DNA of 64,000 nucleotides from Acinetobacter sp. S54 (lineage in GTDB: Bacteria; Pseudomonadota; Gammaproteobacteria; Pseudomonadales; Moraxellaceae), in NCBI RefSeq assembly GCF_016624945.1, contig NZ_JACVUI010000002.1:1-64000 (forward strand), given 5' to 3'. A program made the position numbers and the translations under genes. The stretch's first letter is position 1. Each line of letters begins with the position of its first letter. The notes under the pieces are model-generated. The model made no database searches. It worked only from the letters and a program-made list of their open reading frames with translations, and was not told the origin of the DNA. Positions 18,009 through 27,719 of the stretch are shown here, one piece after another.

Positions 18009-19499
18009 ATGAAACTCAATGAATATCTCAATTATGATGGCTTAGGATTGGCAAAACTGGTACATGAAAAAGAAGTTCAACCCATTGAATTGCTCGAACT
18101 TGCCTTAAATCGTTCAAATCAAGTCAACTCTAGACTCAACGCGATTATTATTCCAATGCATGAATATGCACAAATAAAAGCAAAACAAACTCTGACTGGC
18201 CCATTTGCAGGTGTACCCTTTTTAGTAAAAGATTTATTTCAGGAATATGCAGGTATTCCCACTTCGTATGGGTGTAAAGCACTTAAAAAACGTCACTACA
18301 TTCCGGATACGAATGCCGAAATTGTAAATCGCTGGGAAAAAACAGGCATCATGACTTTTGGTCGCACCAATACGCCCGAGTTTGGTATCAAGGGAGTTAC
18401 AGAGCCTGAGGCTTGGGGCAGCTGCTCAAATCCATGGAATCTTCAACATAATAGCGGTGGCTCTTCGGGAGGTTCAGCCTCTGCGGTTGCAGCAGGCATT
18501 GTACCGGTTGCTGGTGCTGGAGATGGTGGTGGTTCAATTCGGATTCCTGCTTCTTATTGTGGGTTATTTGGTTTAAAGCCTAGCCGTGGACGTACCCCTT
18601 GGGGCCCACAGATGAGTGAAGCCATGCATGGTGCGGCTATTCAACATGTCCTGAGTAGGTCTGTACGTGACAGTGCAGCTATGCTGGATGCAACTCATGG
18701 TTTTGAACACAGTTCACTTTTTAAGATCGAAAAACCAGAACATCCTTTTTTAGATTATGTTTATAAACCGCCGAAACAATTAAAAATTGCATTTAACACC
18801 CAATCGCCTATTGGCACAAAAGTTTCTAAGGATGCCATAGCAGCGGTGAAACATACTGCCCAACTTCTAGAATCGCTAGGACATATTGTAGTTGAGGATG
18901 CCCCTAAGATTGATGGAATGGCAGTCGCTAAAGATTTTATTACCACATGGTTTAGTCAATTTTCCTACATGTTGCACCAAATCAAACAGATGTCTGGGGC
19001 GCTACATGATGAATTTGAACTCGACTCACTTGCTCTTGCTGCCTTTGGTGCTCAAACAACAGCACATGAATATATTCACAATTTGAATAATTGGGGGATT
19101 TACGTGACGCAAATGAATCAGTTTTTTGATCATTATGATTTATATCTAACGCCTGCTACAGCTTCCGTTGCCCCTAAGAATGGAGAAGTCAGCACTCCCG
19201 TTTGGCAAAAACCAATTCTAAAAAGTTTACTAAAAATAGGAAAAGCACACTATCTAGCAAGAGGTAAACTCGTAGAACAAATCATTCGTGAAAATTTGAA
19301 ATGGGTACCCTTCACGCAGCTAGCCAATATTACAGGTTTACCTGCCATGTCAGTTCCACTTTATTGGAATAAAGATAACCTGCCACTGGGCTCCCAGTTT
19401 ATTGCGCCTTTTGCTCGTGAAGATTTACTTCTACAACTTGCGGGACAGTTAGAAATAGTTCAGCCGTGGTCAAACAGATACCAGAATATAGTGGTTTAA
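18009..19499 (+). CDS. Amidase, amidase-signature family
   Basis: Hydrolyses a carboxamide bond; substrate unknown. The Ser-cisSer-Lys triad is visible: Lys in PFLVKDL (about residue 74), cis-Ser in [14 protein letters not shown], and nucleophile Ser in [20 protein letters not shown]. At 496 residues it is of normal family length. The C-terminal part includes a gating region ([16 protein letters not shown]). It could be a 6-aminohexanoate-cyclic-dimer-hydrolase-like or acylamidase type. Its stop overlaps the convergent MFS gene in a shared TTAA. Confidence 0.92.
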   Translation: MKLNEYLNYDGLGLAKLVHEKEVQPIELLELALNRSNQVNSRLNAIIIPMHEYAQIKAKQTLTGPFAGVPFLVKDLFQEYAGIPTSYGCKALKKRHYIPDTNAEIVNRWEKTGIMTFGRTNTPEFGIKGVTEPEAWGSCSNPWNLQHNSGGSSGGSASAVAAGIVPVAGAGDGGGSIRIPASYCGLFGLKPSRGRTPWGPQMSEAMHGAAIQHVLSRSVRDSAAMLDATHGFEHSSLFKIEKPEHPFLDYVYKPPKQLKIAFNTQSPIGTKVSKDAIAAVKHTAQLLESLGHIVVEDAPKIDGMAVAKDFITTWFSQFSYMLHQIKQMSGALHDEFELDSLALAAFGAQTTAHEYIHNLNNWGIYVTQMNQFFDHYDLYLTPATASVAPKNGEVSTPVWQKPILKSLLKIGKAHYLARGKLVEQIIRENLKWVPFTQLANITGLPAMSVPLYWNKDNLPLGSQFIAPFAREDLLLQLAGQLEIVQPWSNRYQNIVV

Positions 19500-20692
19500 T
19501 TTCTTAGGTTGACAGGTTGTTCACACTGGTTGGGCAACCATTTCACCCCCAGTAAACCAAACAATACAACGCCCGATGCAAATATAAAAATTACGGATCC
19601 ATTGTATATCGTCCAATAATGACCCGCCAATATACTTCCAAAAGCTACTCCAAGCCCCCACATGGTACTATATAATGCTTGGCCGCGACCCTGTTGTCCT
19701 GCTGTAAAATTCTGAAAAATCATCCTCATTGCAATAAGATGAAATAATCCAAAACTAAAAGCATGCATACTCTGGGCTGTAAATTGTGCTACAAAACTGC
19801 TGGCAAATACTCCTGCAATCATCCAGCGGATACTGGTCATTATTAAACATAAGCTGACTAATTTTTTTAATGAATAACGCGATAAAAACAAATGTGCATA
19901 GGCAAACATTATTATTTCAGCAATTACCCCAACCGCCCATAAAAAACCAATTTCTGTTGTGGAAAAATGCGATTCTTTTAAATAATTGCTATAAAAACTA
20001 TAAAATGGTGCATGTGAAAACAACAAAACAAATTCAATTATAAAAAAAGCCAGAACCGCTGGTCGTTTTAAAATCGGCATTAAAGGTTCAAGTTTTGTCT
20101 GTACACGAGGAGCTGAGTCGGGTTCCTGAATCGTAAACGACCAGATAAATGCTAAAAATGCGACACATAGAAGAATCACTGGAAGCGTAACAATAGGAAT
20201 AATTTCCAATAAAGCGCCAATTCCAGTCACACCAACAATAAATCCAACAGATCCCCACTTACGAATTTTTCCATAGAGTTTTGCTCGCTGATCTTCGAGC
20301 CAAAACAAAGTGACTCCTTCAAACTGCGCTAAGATCGCATTCTGAAAGAAACTAAAAATTAGCATTAATAAGGCAATCGACTGAAACGTATTTGGAATCA
20401 TGAAAATCGCAAACCAAACACAAGACTCCATCCATGTCGCAATGCGCACCAGCCTCATGCGCTTACCTGATTTATCGGCAATCCAACCCCAGATAAAAGG
20501 GGCAAAAAAACGTGTAATGATGGCGATGGAGGATAATAAACCAATTTCCTCATAATTAAATTTTTGATCTTCTAGATACAAACTCCAATAAGGCATGAAT
20601 GTTCCAACAATTGCATAGTAACAGAAGTAGAAACCACCAAGTTTGGTCGTGATTGGAAGGCGTAGCACTAAGTTAATCCTCTGGAACTTCAT
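19496..20692 (-). CDS. MFS transporter of the HcaT/phenylpropionate-like group
   Basis: A 398-residue inner-membrane permease with 12 predicted helices. The N-terminus (GGFYFCYYAIVGTFMPYWSLYL) and the loop motif WGWIADKSGKRMRL match the MFS_1-like group that includes HcaT (3-phenylpropionate) and the nucleoside:H+ symporters. Substrate unknown. It converges on the amidase and shares its stop tetranucleotide. It may follow ppiD in position but a terminator separates them. Confidence 0.85.
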   Translation of the reverse strand: MKFQRINLVLRLPITTKLGGFYFCYYAIVGTFMPYWSLYLEDQKFNYEEIGLLSSIAIITRFFAPFIWGWIADKSGKRMRLVRIATWMESCVWFAIFMIPNTFQSIALLMLIFSFFQNAILAQFEGVTLFWLEDQRAKLYGKIRKWGSVGFIVGVTGIGALLEIIPIVTLPVILLCVAFLAFIWSFTIQEPDSAPRVQTKLEPLMPILKRPAVLAFFIIEFVLLFSHAPFYSFYSNYLKESHFSTTEIGFLWAVGVIAEIIMFAYAHLFLSRYSLKKLVSLCLIMTSIRWMIAGVFASSFVAQFTAQSMHAFSFGLFHLIAMRMIFQNFTAGQQGRGQALYSTMWGLGVAFGSILAGHYWTIYNGSVIFIFASGVVLFGLLGVKWLPNQCEQPVNLRN

Positions 20693-20697
20693 GACAT

Positions 20698-20722
20698 AAA
20701 AAAACCGCCGAAGCGGTTTTTT
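20698..20722 (-). terminator. Terminator of ppiD
   Basis: AAAAAACCGC and GCGGTTTTTT pair around CGAA on either strand; on the minus strand it lies just after the ppiD stop and before the MFS gene start. Confidence 0.85.
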
Positions 20723-20725
20723 AAC

Positions 20726-22594
20726 TTATTTGATTTTAGCTTTGGATTTTAAGTATTGCGTATAATCATCTAATTCTTGCTGCCCACGGAACTGCTGATA
20801 AAGCTTACTTAATTCATTCAACTGTTCTGGAGTCAAAGCATTTGCAGTAGTCGAGTTTACATTTGAAACACCGACCACAACTAACTCATCTGGAAGTTTT
20901 GCTGTTGTTACAGACCAGAAGCCTTCTTTTGGAGCTGAAACACTAAATGCTGCACGTTCTATTTCACGCTTTAAACCCTGTGAACGTGTAAATGTACCAG
21001 CATCTTCAAACTTAATACCACTTGCTGCCACTACTTGCGCAGCGGGTTGATTTTTAAATGCCTCTAAAGATTGAGTAAGTTTAGCTTTAGCAGCCTGATA
21101 TGCTTTATCTTCAATCAATTTAGCTTTTACATCGGCAGTGGCTTGTGCCAATGGCTTAACACCTGCAGCATAATAATTACGAACTTTCACCCAAACCGTA
21201 TCGCCATTGGCAAGCTGGATATTGCTTGAAACATTGCGATCGCCATTTTTTACGTCGTCATTAAAAATACGTGTTTTAACATTCGGGTCACTTAATACAG
21301 GATGTCCCGTTGCCAATGTAACGCCTTTTGTAGACTCAACATGTGTTGATTTCACTTCCTGAGTGATTGCCGTTAAATCATCACTGCTTACCACCATCTC
21401 ATTCAGATTATTTACTGCATCTGAATATGCATTTGCCGCTTTAGATTTTTGTACCTCAGCAGTTAAGCGTGCTTTTTCAGACTCAAATGAAGGAATAGTT
21501 GCTGCAACAGTATTTGCTTCAATAATATGATAGCCGTATTGAGTTTTAACAGGTTTGGAAATCTGACCATTGCTCAAAGAGTTTACTGCTTGATCAAACT
21601 CAGCTGAAAAAACACCAGCTTGATAAGCTGTCAGCAAACCACCTTCATTTTTAGAGCTGGTATCATCTGAATATTGCTTAGCGGCATCAGCAAAAGATAA
21701 AGTGCCTGCATTAATTTTCGCATATACATCATTAGCAAGTTTTTGTGCATCAGCATCTGAACGTGCATCTGTCGTAATCAAAATATGTTTCACGTCACGC
21801 TTTGCATCTTTTTGCTGTTTTTCAACAAAAGCTTTATACGCTTGCTGCAACTCTGCTTCTGTTACCGCAGCATTAGTTACCACTTGCACAGGTGATAAAA
21901 CCACATAATCCACATCAACACTAGCCACCTGTTTGAAGCTATTTGGGTGCTTGTTATAATAATCAGTAATTTCCTGATTGCTAACTGTAATCCCTTTTTT
22001 ATAGTCATCAAGTTTAATGCTTGCCAAATGCAAAGTACGCTGTTCGGTTTGCAAAGTAGCAATTTGGTTAATATCAGCTTTACTCACCAGTGCGGTATTA
22101 TTGATGCTTGACGTCAGCATTTTAAGTGCATGATCCTGACGTAGACTGGTAATTAATGCCTGACTTGTCATTCCGACTGAACGCAAATAATTTTCATATA
22201 GTGTTTGAGAAAACTTGCCATTTTCCTGAAAACTAGGTTGTTGCGCCAACATTTTCTCAATTTGCCCATCACTCAGAGAAATTCCGAGCTTTTCAGCCTG
22301 CTGCAAAAGTACTGTACGAGCAACTAAGGTATCTAATGCGGTTTGCTGTATAAAAGGTTGGTTCAATAAGGTTTCATCACCATGAACCATTGATAAGTAC
22401 TGATCTTTATAAGTTTTTGTTAGGTTCTCAACGTCTTTTTTAGGAATATCCTGACCGTTTACATTTTTTGCAACATCTGCCTTATTATGACTACCAAAAT
22501 ACCCTTCAATACCTACAAGCGCTAAAGGCGTCAAAAACAAGACTAAAAGCACTTTGCCAAGCCAACCCTTAATGATTGTACGAAACGATTCCAT
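20726..22594 (-). CDS. ppiD: Membrane-anchored periplasmic peptidyl-prolyl isomerase (PpiD type)
   Basis: Periplasmic folding chaperone held in the inner membrane near the Sec translocon. The 622-residue protein has an uncleaved N-terminal anchor (residues about 11-30, WLGKVLLVLFLTPLALVGIEG), a SurA/PpiD-like chaperone domain (about 35-190), and one parvulin domain (about 265-360; KHILITT, EGGLL, YGYHIIE) followed by a C-terminal chaperone part. E. coli PpiD is 623 residues. As in enterobacteria it lies directly downstream of an HU gene. Parvulin domains in PpiD are often catalytically weak. Confidence 0.95.
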   Translation of the reverse strand: MESFRTIIKGWLGKVLLVLFLTPLALVGIEGYFGSHNKADVAKNVNGQDIPKKDVENLTKTYKDQYLSMVHGDETLLNQPFIQQTALDTLVARTVLLQQAEKLGISLSDGQIEKMLAQQPSFQENGKFSQTLYENYLRSVGMTSQALITSLRQDHALKMLTSSINNTALVSKADINQIATLQTEQRTLHLASIKLDDYKKGITVSNQEITDYYNKHPNSFKQVASVDVDYVVLSPVQVVTNAAVTEAELQQAYKAFVEKQQKDAKRDVKHILITTDARSDADAQKLANDVYAKINAGTLSFADAAKQYSDDTSSKNEGGLLTAYQAGVFSAEFDQAVNSLSNGQISKPVKTQYGYHIIEANTVAATIPSFESEKARLTAEVQKSKAANAYSDAVNNLNEMVVSSDDLTAITQEVKSTHVESTKGVTLATGHPVLSDPNVKTRIFNDDVKNGDRNVSSNIQLANGDTVWVKVRNYYAAGVKPLAQATADVKAKLIEDKAYQAAKAKLTQSLEAFKNQPAAQVVAASGIKFEDAGTFTRSQGLKREIERAAFSVSAPKEGFWSVTTAKLPDELVVVGVSNVNSTTANALTPEQLNELSKLYQQFRGQQELDDYTQYLKSKAKIK

Positions 22595-22681
22595 AAGTAT
22601 TCCACTATTTTATTTCGGAGAGATTTTAACTGAAAAACCTTGCTGAATGAATGAGTAATCTCTTGCTTTTGCACTTTTTAA

Positions 22682-22708
22682 TAAAAAACGCGCCCAAAAA
22701 GGCGCGTT
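22682..22708 (-). terminator. Terminator of hupB
   Basis: AACGCGCC and GGCGCGTT form an 8-bp GC-rich stem with a 6-nt loop, followed on the minus strand by TTTT. Separates hupB from ppiD. Confidence 0.88.
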
Positions 22709-22724
22709 AATTTAACTAATGCAA

Positions 22725-22997
22725 TTAAGCAACAGAATCTTTCAAACCTTTACCCGCTTTAAAGCTAGGTACTTTAGTTGCTTTGATCTGTAACTCTTCA
22801 CCAGTTTTAGGATTACGTCCTGTACGAGCTGCACGGTCTTTAACACTGAAAGTGCCAAAACCCACTAAAGTAACAGTATCACCTGCTTTAAGGGCTTCTG
22901 TTACTGAAGCGATAGTCGCATCCAATGCTTTACCAGCATCAGTCTTAGACAATCCCCCTTTTTCTGCAATCGCATCAATTAATTCTGATTTATTCAT
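22725..22997 (-). CDS. hupB: DNA-binding protein HU
   Basis: Nucleoid-compacting histone-like protein, 90 residues, the normal length. It has the helical dimer body ([21 protein letters not shown]), GFGTFSV, and the DNA-binding arm [11 protein letters not shown] followed by VPSFKAGK. Located upstream of ppiD in the order typical of gammaproteobacteria, with its own terminator. Confidence 0.98.
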   Translation of the reverse strand: MNKSELIDAIAEKGGLSKTDAGKALDATIASVTEALKAGDTVTLVGFGTFSVKDRAARTGRNPKTGEELQIKATKVPSFKAGKGLKDSVA

Positions 22998-23164
22998 GAA
23001 GATAACGTCCTCTTATTTCGTTTATTTAAAATCTAAGGCTGTAAGTTTAAAAGGCCATGACGCCTTTATAGCAATGCTTTAGGGCAAAAGGCAATACTGA
23101 ATCAGGCGTTTTATCAAAAATAAACGTGAATTTTTTGTAGAAAAACGCATAAATGCTATTTTTT

Positions 23165-23620
23165 TTATTTTTCACTCAATTTTGACTTTAAGTTTTCATT
23201 CTCTGCCAGTAACACATCTACCTTGCTATGAAGCTGTAATAATAGCTGTTCAATGTGTTGTAAATCCTTTGCCGTCACCAAACCAATTCGATTCAAAGAA
23301 TGATTTATACTTTGATCAATCATACGCTCAACTTTATCTTTGGTATCCGTTACAGATTCTTTAGCTTTTTCTGTCACCTTATTTACTGTTGTATCCGCAA
23401 CATCCAGTGTTTTTGATTCAAGTTCTTCGCCGACTTTGACTAATGAGTCAAATAATTTATTGCCTTCTTCTTCCGCACGTGAAAAAGCACCCAAACCAGC
23501 TAGCCAGATTTGTTTGGTATACTTTCTAAAATCAAGTGCAGATTTACGGGAAGCTTTGGTTTTTCCTGTGGTTTTTTCAGATTGAAGTTCAGTACCTTGT
23601 TCAATGCTTTCCTTTTCCAT
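23165..23620 (-). CDS. Phasin (polyhydroxyalkanoate granule-associated protein family)
   Basis: Small amphipathic protein that coats polyhydroxyalkanoate granules. The motif YTKQIWLAGLGAFSRAEEEG (about residues 32-51) is the signature of the PhaI/PhaF-type phasin family; the remainder is a long charged helix rich in Lys, Glu and Val (DTKDKVERMI) ending in a coiled coil. A GTG at 23641 is open, but AGGAG sits nine bases before ATG 23620, which I choose (151 residues). No PHA synthase is in the window, so the protein may instead have a general lipid or membrane role. Confidence 0.85.
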   Translation of the reverse strand: MEKESIEQGTELQSEKTTGKTKASRKSALDFRKYTKQIWLAGLGAFSRAEEEGNKLFDSLVKVGEELESKTLDVADTTVNKVTEKAKESVTDTKDKVERMIDQSINHSLNRIGLVTAKDLQHIEQLLLQLHSKVDVLLAENENLKSKLSEK

Positions 23621-23813
23621 TATTTCATTACTCCTGATCACTTTACCGTCATGTAGCTACATTTAATCATAAAATGTATTCATAATAGCAAACCAAAGAC
23701 TTGATCCTTTTGCTAAAGTGTTCTACAAAGCAGTTTAATTACTTTATTTTTTATTTATTTTTATAACTTGAGATCGGATCTCGAAATTTTATAGCGTTAA
23801 GGACCATATTGGT

Positions 23814-24461
23814 ATGAGCGAGTCGCAACAAAACAAAGAACAGTCTCATTTGTTGCTTAACATTTTGTTAATTGTACTTGAAACCGTTTTCTCATTTATT
23901 TTAAAGAACGATGGAGTTATAAAACTTCAGGCTAAAACCTTTGTGGATAAAAAGGTTTCATTAAGAATCAATAGCTATATACCCTACTTCGACTTTTATG
24001 TGCAATTTACAGACAAAGGCGTATTGTTTGATTTGCAGGCGCCAGATCGCACTATTGATCTGGAAGTGAGTAGCACGCTGCTTGATCTAATTAAAATTTT
24101 TATTTTTGGTAATCGTCGCAGCATAAAAACCATGCGTATAGGGGGCGAAACTGAACTTAAAGAGCAGTTTAAAGATTTACTCTTATACTTTAGCTTACCC
24201 AAACTTTTTGCAGACTGGAAACAATGGCTGCGTCAACCTGATGAGCCAAATCAAGCGATTGCTTCCAAAAAAAGAATTGCGCCATTACTTGAGAAAATTG
24301 ATACACAGCGCTCCCAAATTAACGGTTTGCATGTCGAACTTAAACAATATAAAAATCGTATTCGACGTTTGCAGCAACGACAACGTTCGATCAATATTGG
24401 CTTTAGTATAATAACAGTCGTTTTAGCTGCTTTATTAGTGTATAATTTATGGGCAGGATAA
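23814..24461 (+). CDS. SCP2/UbiJ-like protein with C-terminal membrane anchor
   Basis: I do not recognise this with certainty. Residues about 35-125 read like an SCP2 lipid-binding fold (VQFTDKGVLFDL; TMRIGGETELKEQFKDLL resembles the G-D-x-x-L..F helix of UbiJ), followed by a coiled coil (about 165-190, LEKIDTQRSQINGL to RRLQQRQR) and a transmembrane helix (ININ-type end, GFSIITVVLAALLVYNLW). UbiJ has SCP2 plus a coiled coil but no such anchor. It is divergent from the phasin gene. A lipid-binding accessory role is inference only. Confidence 0.6.
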   Translation: MSESQQNKEQSHLLLNILLIVLETVFSFILKNDGVIKLQAKTFVDKKVSLRINSYIPYFDFYVQFTDKGVLFDLQAPDRTIDLEVSSTLLDLIKIFIFGNRRSIKTMRIGGETELKEQFKDLLLYFSLPKLFADWKQWLRQPDEPNQAIASKKRIAPLLEKIDTQRSQINGLHVELKQYKNRIRRLQQRQRSINIGFSIITVVLAALLVYNLWAG

Positions 24462-24508
24462 TTAAGAAATAACCCCTGTCCAATAAATCAATTGAATAAC
24501 TATAAAAA

Positions 24509-24533
24509 TACTTGACTATTTTAGTCGGGATTC
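24509..24533 (+). promoter_or_regulatory. IscR type-1 binding site
   Basis: ATACTTGACTA followed by TTTTAGTCGGGATT (one continuous 25-bp stretch) closely matches the E. coli type-1 IscR consensus, with the GACT/AGTC inverted core. It overlaps the -35 box of iscR, the right place for [2Fe-2S]-IscR to repress its own operon. Confidence 0.8.
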
Positions 24534-24540
24534 TTAAAAT
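24512..24540 (+). promoter_or_regulatory. iscR promoter
   Basis: TTGACT (24512-24517), 17-bp spacer, TAAAAT (24535-24540): a near-consensus sigma-70 promoter 34 bp before the iscR start. Confidence 0.85.
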
Positions 24541-24573
24541 TAGCCTATCTAGTCTAAACATGTGTACCGAATC

Positions 24574-25047
24574 ATGCGCCTTACAACTCGCGGTCGCTAC
24601 GCAGTGACTGCTCTCCTTGATCTAGCTTTGCAGCCAACTGAACAAACGATCACGCTCGCCGAAATTGCAGCACGTCAATCCATTTCAGTCGCTTATCTTG
24701 AGCAGTTATTTGCGAAATTAAAGCGTCATGGGTTAGTTTCCAGTGTTCGTGGTGCAAATGGTGGTTATCATTTAGCCCGTAAAGCCAACGAAATTACCAT
24801 ATTAGAAATTATTGAAGCTGTAAATGAAACTGTAGATGCAACGCGTTGTGACCATAAAGGTAACTGTCAAAATGGTGCAATGTGTTTGACTCATGATTTA
24901 TGGCAAGAACTCTCCCATCACATTGCCGATTACCTTGCAAAAATCACATTGTCTGATTTGGTTAACCGCGACACCGTACAAACTGTCGCACTTCGCCAGA
25001 ATTCAACAGACTATGATTCTGCCCTCTTATCGGCTACAGGTATTTGA
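24574..25047 (+). CDS. iscR: Iron-sulfur cluster regulator IscR
   Basis: Rrf2-family winged-helix repressor of the isc operon. Begins [18 protein letters not shown] as IscR proteins do; the frame is open from a GTG at 24562 but the ATG 24574 gives the standard N-terminus and 157 residues. The helix-turn-helix is [21 protein letters not shown]. The [2Fe-2S] ligands are three Cys spaced C-x5-C-x5-C ([13 protein letters not shown], about residues 92-104) with a following His. First gene of the operon; its stop lies one base from the iscS start. Confidence 0.97.
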   Translation: MRLTTRGRYAVTALLDLALQPTEQTITLAEIAARQSISVAYLEQLFAKLKRHGLVSSVRGANGGYHLARKANEITILEIIEAVNETVDATRCDHKGNCQNGAMCLTHDLWQELSHHIADYLAKITLSDLVNRDTVQTVALRQNSTDYDSALLSATGI

Positions 25048-25048
25048 A

Positions 25049-26266
25049 ATGAAACGTCCAATTTATCTTGATTATGCTGCAACTACGCCTGTGCTACCTG
25101 AAGTTGCAGAACGCATGATGGAATGCCTGACTTTTGATGGTACGTTTGGTAATCCTGCATCACGTTCTCATGCTTATGGTTGGCAAGCAGAAGAAAAAGT
25201 TGAATATGCGCGTGAACAAGTCGCAAACCTAATCAAAGCAGATCCTCGTGAAATTGTTTGGACATCAGGTGCGACTGAATCTGACAATCTTGCACTAAAA
25301 GGAATTGCTCAGTTTTATGGTTCAAAAGGTAAACATATTATTACCAGTAAAATTGAACATAAAGCGATTTTAGATCCTTGTCGTGAACTAGAAGAACAAG
25401 GGTTTGAAATCACTTACTTAGAACCAGAGCCGCGTACAGGTCTCATTACACCTGAAATGGTAAAAGAAGCTTTACGTCCAGATACAATTTTAGTATCACT
25501 TATGATGGTGAATAATGAAATTGGTACAGTGACTGATGTTGCTGCAATTGGTGAATTGACTCGCGCTAATAAAACGTTTTTCCATGTCGATGCTGCTCAA
25601 GCCACGGGTAAAGTCGAAATTGATCTTTCTACCATGAAAATTGATTTGATGAGCTTCTCAGGTCACAAAGCTTACGGTCCTAAAGGTATTGGCGCGCTTT
25701 ATGTGCGACGCAGTCCTCGTGTTCGTTTAAAAGCACAAATTCATGGCGGTGGTCATGAGCGTGGCATGCGTTCAGGTACTTTAGCGACGCATCAAATTGT
25801 AGGTATGGGTGAGGCATTTGAAATTGCTGGAAAAACCATGCAGGCAGAACAAGCCCGTATTCGCCAATTACGTGACAAACTTTGGAATGGCTTACAAGGT
25901 CTTGAACAAGTTTTCCTGAATGGTCACCCTACTCACAACGTAGCAAATTATCTTAATGTCAGCTTTAACTTTGTTGAAGGTGAATCATTGATGATGGCAT
26001 TAAAAGATGCTGCTGTATCATCTGGATCAGCATGTACTTCTGCAACTCTAGAGCCATCCTATGTATTACGTGCTTTAGGCTTGTCTGATGAACTGGCACA
26101 CAGTTCGATTCGTTTTAGTTTTGGCAAATATACAACCGAAGCTGATATTGATCACGTGCTTGAAATTACCAAGGCTGCTGTTGAGAAATTACGTGAACTT
26201 TCTCCGCTTTGGGATATGTACAAAGAAGGTATCGATCTTTCCACAGTAGAGTGGGCTGAACACTAA
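25049..26266 (+). CDS. iscS: Cysteine desulfurase IscS
   Basis: PLP enzyme that removes sulfur from cysteine for cluster and tRNA thiolation. The frame is open farther upstream, but [15 protein letters not shown] is the invariant N-terminus and ATG 25049 directly follows the iscR stop; this gives 405 residues (E. coli 404). PLP Lys lies in [12 protein letters not shown] and the mobile catalytic-Cys loop is [25 protein letters not shown]. Second gene of the isc operon. Confidence 0.98.
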   Translation: MKRPIYLDYAATTPVLPEVAERMMECLTFDGTFGNPASRSHAYGWQAEEKVEYAREQVANLIKADPREIVWTSGATESDNLALKGIAQFYGSKGKHIITSKIEHKAILDPCRELEEQGFEITYLEPEPRTGLITPEMVKEALRPDTILVSLMMVNNEIGTVTDVAAIGELTRANKTFFHVDAAQATGKVEIDLSTMKIDLMSFSGHKAYGPKGIGALYVRRSPRVRLKAQIHGGGHERGMRSGTLATHQIVGMGEAFEIAGKTMQAEQARIRQLRDKLWNGLQGLEQVFLNGHPTHNVANYLNVSFNFVEGESLMMALKDAAVSSGSACTSATLEPSYVLRALGLSDELAHSSIRFSFGKYTTEADIDHVLEITKAAVEKLRELSPLWDMYKEGIDLSTVEWAEH

Positions 26267-26346
26267 CTTACCGATCTGTCGATTGAAAAACGTATTTTTG
26301 TCCTTATATTTAATATTAGGCTGACCCCGAGGTTTGGAGAAGCAAC

Positions 26347-26733
26347 ATGGCTTATAGTGAAAAGGTTATTGATCATTACGAAAACCCGCGTAATGTTGGT
26401 GTTTTAGATAAAAACGCTGAAAATGTAGGTACGGGAATGGTAGGTGCGCCAGCATGTGGTGACGTAATGCGCCTACAAATTCAAGTCAATGACGAAGGTG
26501 TTATTGAAGAAGCACGTTTCAAAACGTATGGTTGTGGTTCAGCAATTGCATCTAGCTCTTTAGTCACTGAATGGCTTAAAGGTAAGACATTAGATCAGGC
26601 ACAAGCGATCAAGAACATTGATATTGCAACTGAACTTGCTCTACCTCCAGTGAAAGTTCACTGTTCGGTGTTAGCAGAAGATGCAATCAAGGCTGCGATT
26701 GATGACTATCGTAACAAGAAAATCAAAGCTTAA
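26347..26733 (+). CDS. iscU: Iron-sulfur scaffold protein IscU
   Basis: Builds [2Fe-2S]/[4Fe-4S] clusters. Three scaffold Cys are present: GAPACGDV, YGCGSA and VHCSVL, and the LPPVK motif recognised by HscA precedes the third. 128 residues, the normal length. An 80-bp gap separates it from iscS; RBS GGAG is close to the ATG. Confidence 0.98.
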   Translation: MAYSEKVIDHYENPRNVGVLDKNAENVGTGMVGAPACGDVMRLQIQVNDEGVIEEARFKTYGCGSAIASSSLVTEWLKGKTLDQAQAIKNIDIATELALPPVKVHCSVLAEDAIKAAIDDYRNKKIKA

Positions 26734-26761
26734 TTGATTGCCTTAATTTGACGGAGTTTTC

Positions 26762-27082
26762 ATGATTCATTTAACTGAAAATGCGGCAACTCACATTCGC
26801 AATTATTTGTTGAATCGTGGTAAAGGTGAAGGCATTCGCGTGGGTGTGAAAACTTCAGGCTGTTCAGGTCTGGCTTATGTGCTTGAATTTGTCGATGACA
26901 TGGATACACATGACCAGATGTTTGAGCAACATGGCGTAAAAGTTTTTGTTGATCCCAAAAGTCTTGTCTACCTTGAAGGTATGGAAATGGACTATGTTAA
27001 AAACGGTCTGAATGAAGGCTTTGAGTTTAACAATCCCAACAAAAAAGGCGAATGTGGCTGTGGTGAATCTTTCACAGTTTAA
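26762..27082 (+). CDS. iscA: A-type iron-sulfur carrier IscA
   Basis: Small cluster or iron carrier, 106 residues. The three family Cys are visible: one in [10 protein letters not shown] and two in the C-terminal GECGCGESF. 28 bp after iscU. A hairpin follows the stop (27106-27137). Confidence 0.97.
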   Translation: MIHLTENAATHIRNYLLNRGKGEGIRVGVKTSGCSGLAYVLEFVDDMDTHDQMFEQHGVKVFVDPKSLVYLEGMEMDYVKNGLNEGFEFNNPNKKGECGCGESFTV

Positions 27083-27105
27083 GCCCCTTAGCCTTTTCAT
27101 TTCAT

Positions 27106-27137
27106 ATTAAAAGCAGTGTTTTTACACTGTTTTTAAT
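27106..27137 (+). terminator. Hairpin within the isc operon, between iscA and hscB
   Basis: ATTAAAA-g-CAGTGT and ACACTG-t-TTTTAAT form a 13-bp stem (one internal mismatch) around TTTT, ending in a T-rich tract. It sits in the 84-bp gap after iscA. It could be a partial terminator or an RNA-stability element that lowers hscBA-fdx expression relative to iscRSUA. Confidence 0.6.
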
Positions 27138-27166
27138 ATATTTATTTACTACGGAATTCATCTCCC

Positions 27167-27682
27167 ATGAATCATTTTGAGTTGTTTAACTTACCCGTAG
27201 CACTCGATATCGATTTAGCCACGTTAAAAGCAAATTTCCTGAGCTTGCAGCAACAATATCATCCAGATAAAGCTGAAGATAAAGATCAGGCACTTATTAA
27301 ATCCAGTGAAATTAATCAGGCTTATAAAGTATTGTCACAAGTGGACAGTCGTGCAGCTTATTTATTATCACTTAAAAAGCAAGATTATCATCTGGATCAA
27401 TCGATTAGTGATTTTGAATTTTTACAATCTGCTTTGGAAATTCGTGAGCAACTTGATGAAGCAAGTGATACAGAACAACTTCAAACTTTAAAAGTCGAAG
27501 TCAATCAATGGATTGATGGTTTGATTCGTGAGTTTAAAATTGACTATGAAGACGAAGACTGGGGGGAAGCGCGCGATACAGTTCGTAAATTGCGTTTTTT
27601 CCAACGTGTTCTCAATGATATCAACAAAGCCGAAGATCAAATGCTGGATGATGACAGCTTTGACTTAGATGATGAATTTTAA
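27167..27682 (+). CDS. hscB: Co-chaperone HscB (J-domain)
   Basis: Delivers IscU to HscA and stimulates its ATPase. N-terminal J-domain with the HPD motif (QQQYHPDKAED, about residues 35-41), followed by the C-terminal three-helix IscU-binding bundle (FLQSALEIREQLDEA). 171 residues, as in E. coli. Fifth gene of the operon. Confidence 0.97.
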   Translation: MNHFELFNLPVALDIDLATLKANFLSLQQQYHPDKAEDKDQALIKSSEINQAYKVLSQVDSRAAYLLSLKKQDYHLDQSISDFEFLQSALEIREQLDEASDTEQLQTLKVEVNQWIDGLIREFKIDYEDEDWGEARDTVRKLRFFQRVLNDINKAEDQMLDDDSFDLDDEF

Positions 27683-27719
27683 TTAAGTTGTACCGATTTA
27701 TATTCAAGGGATTTAACTC

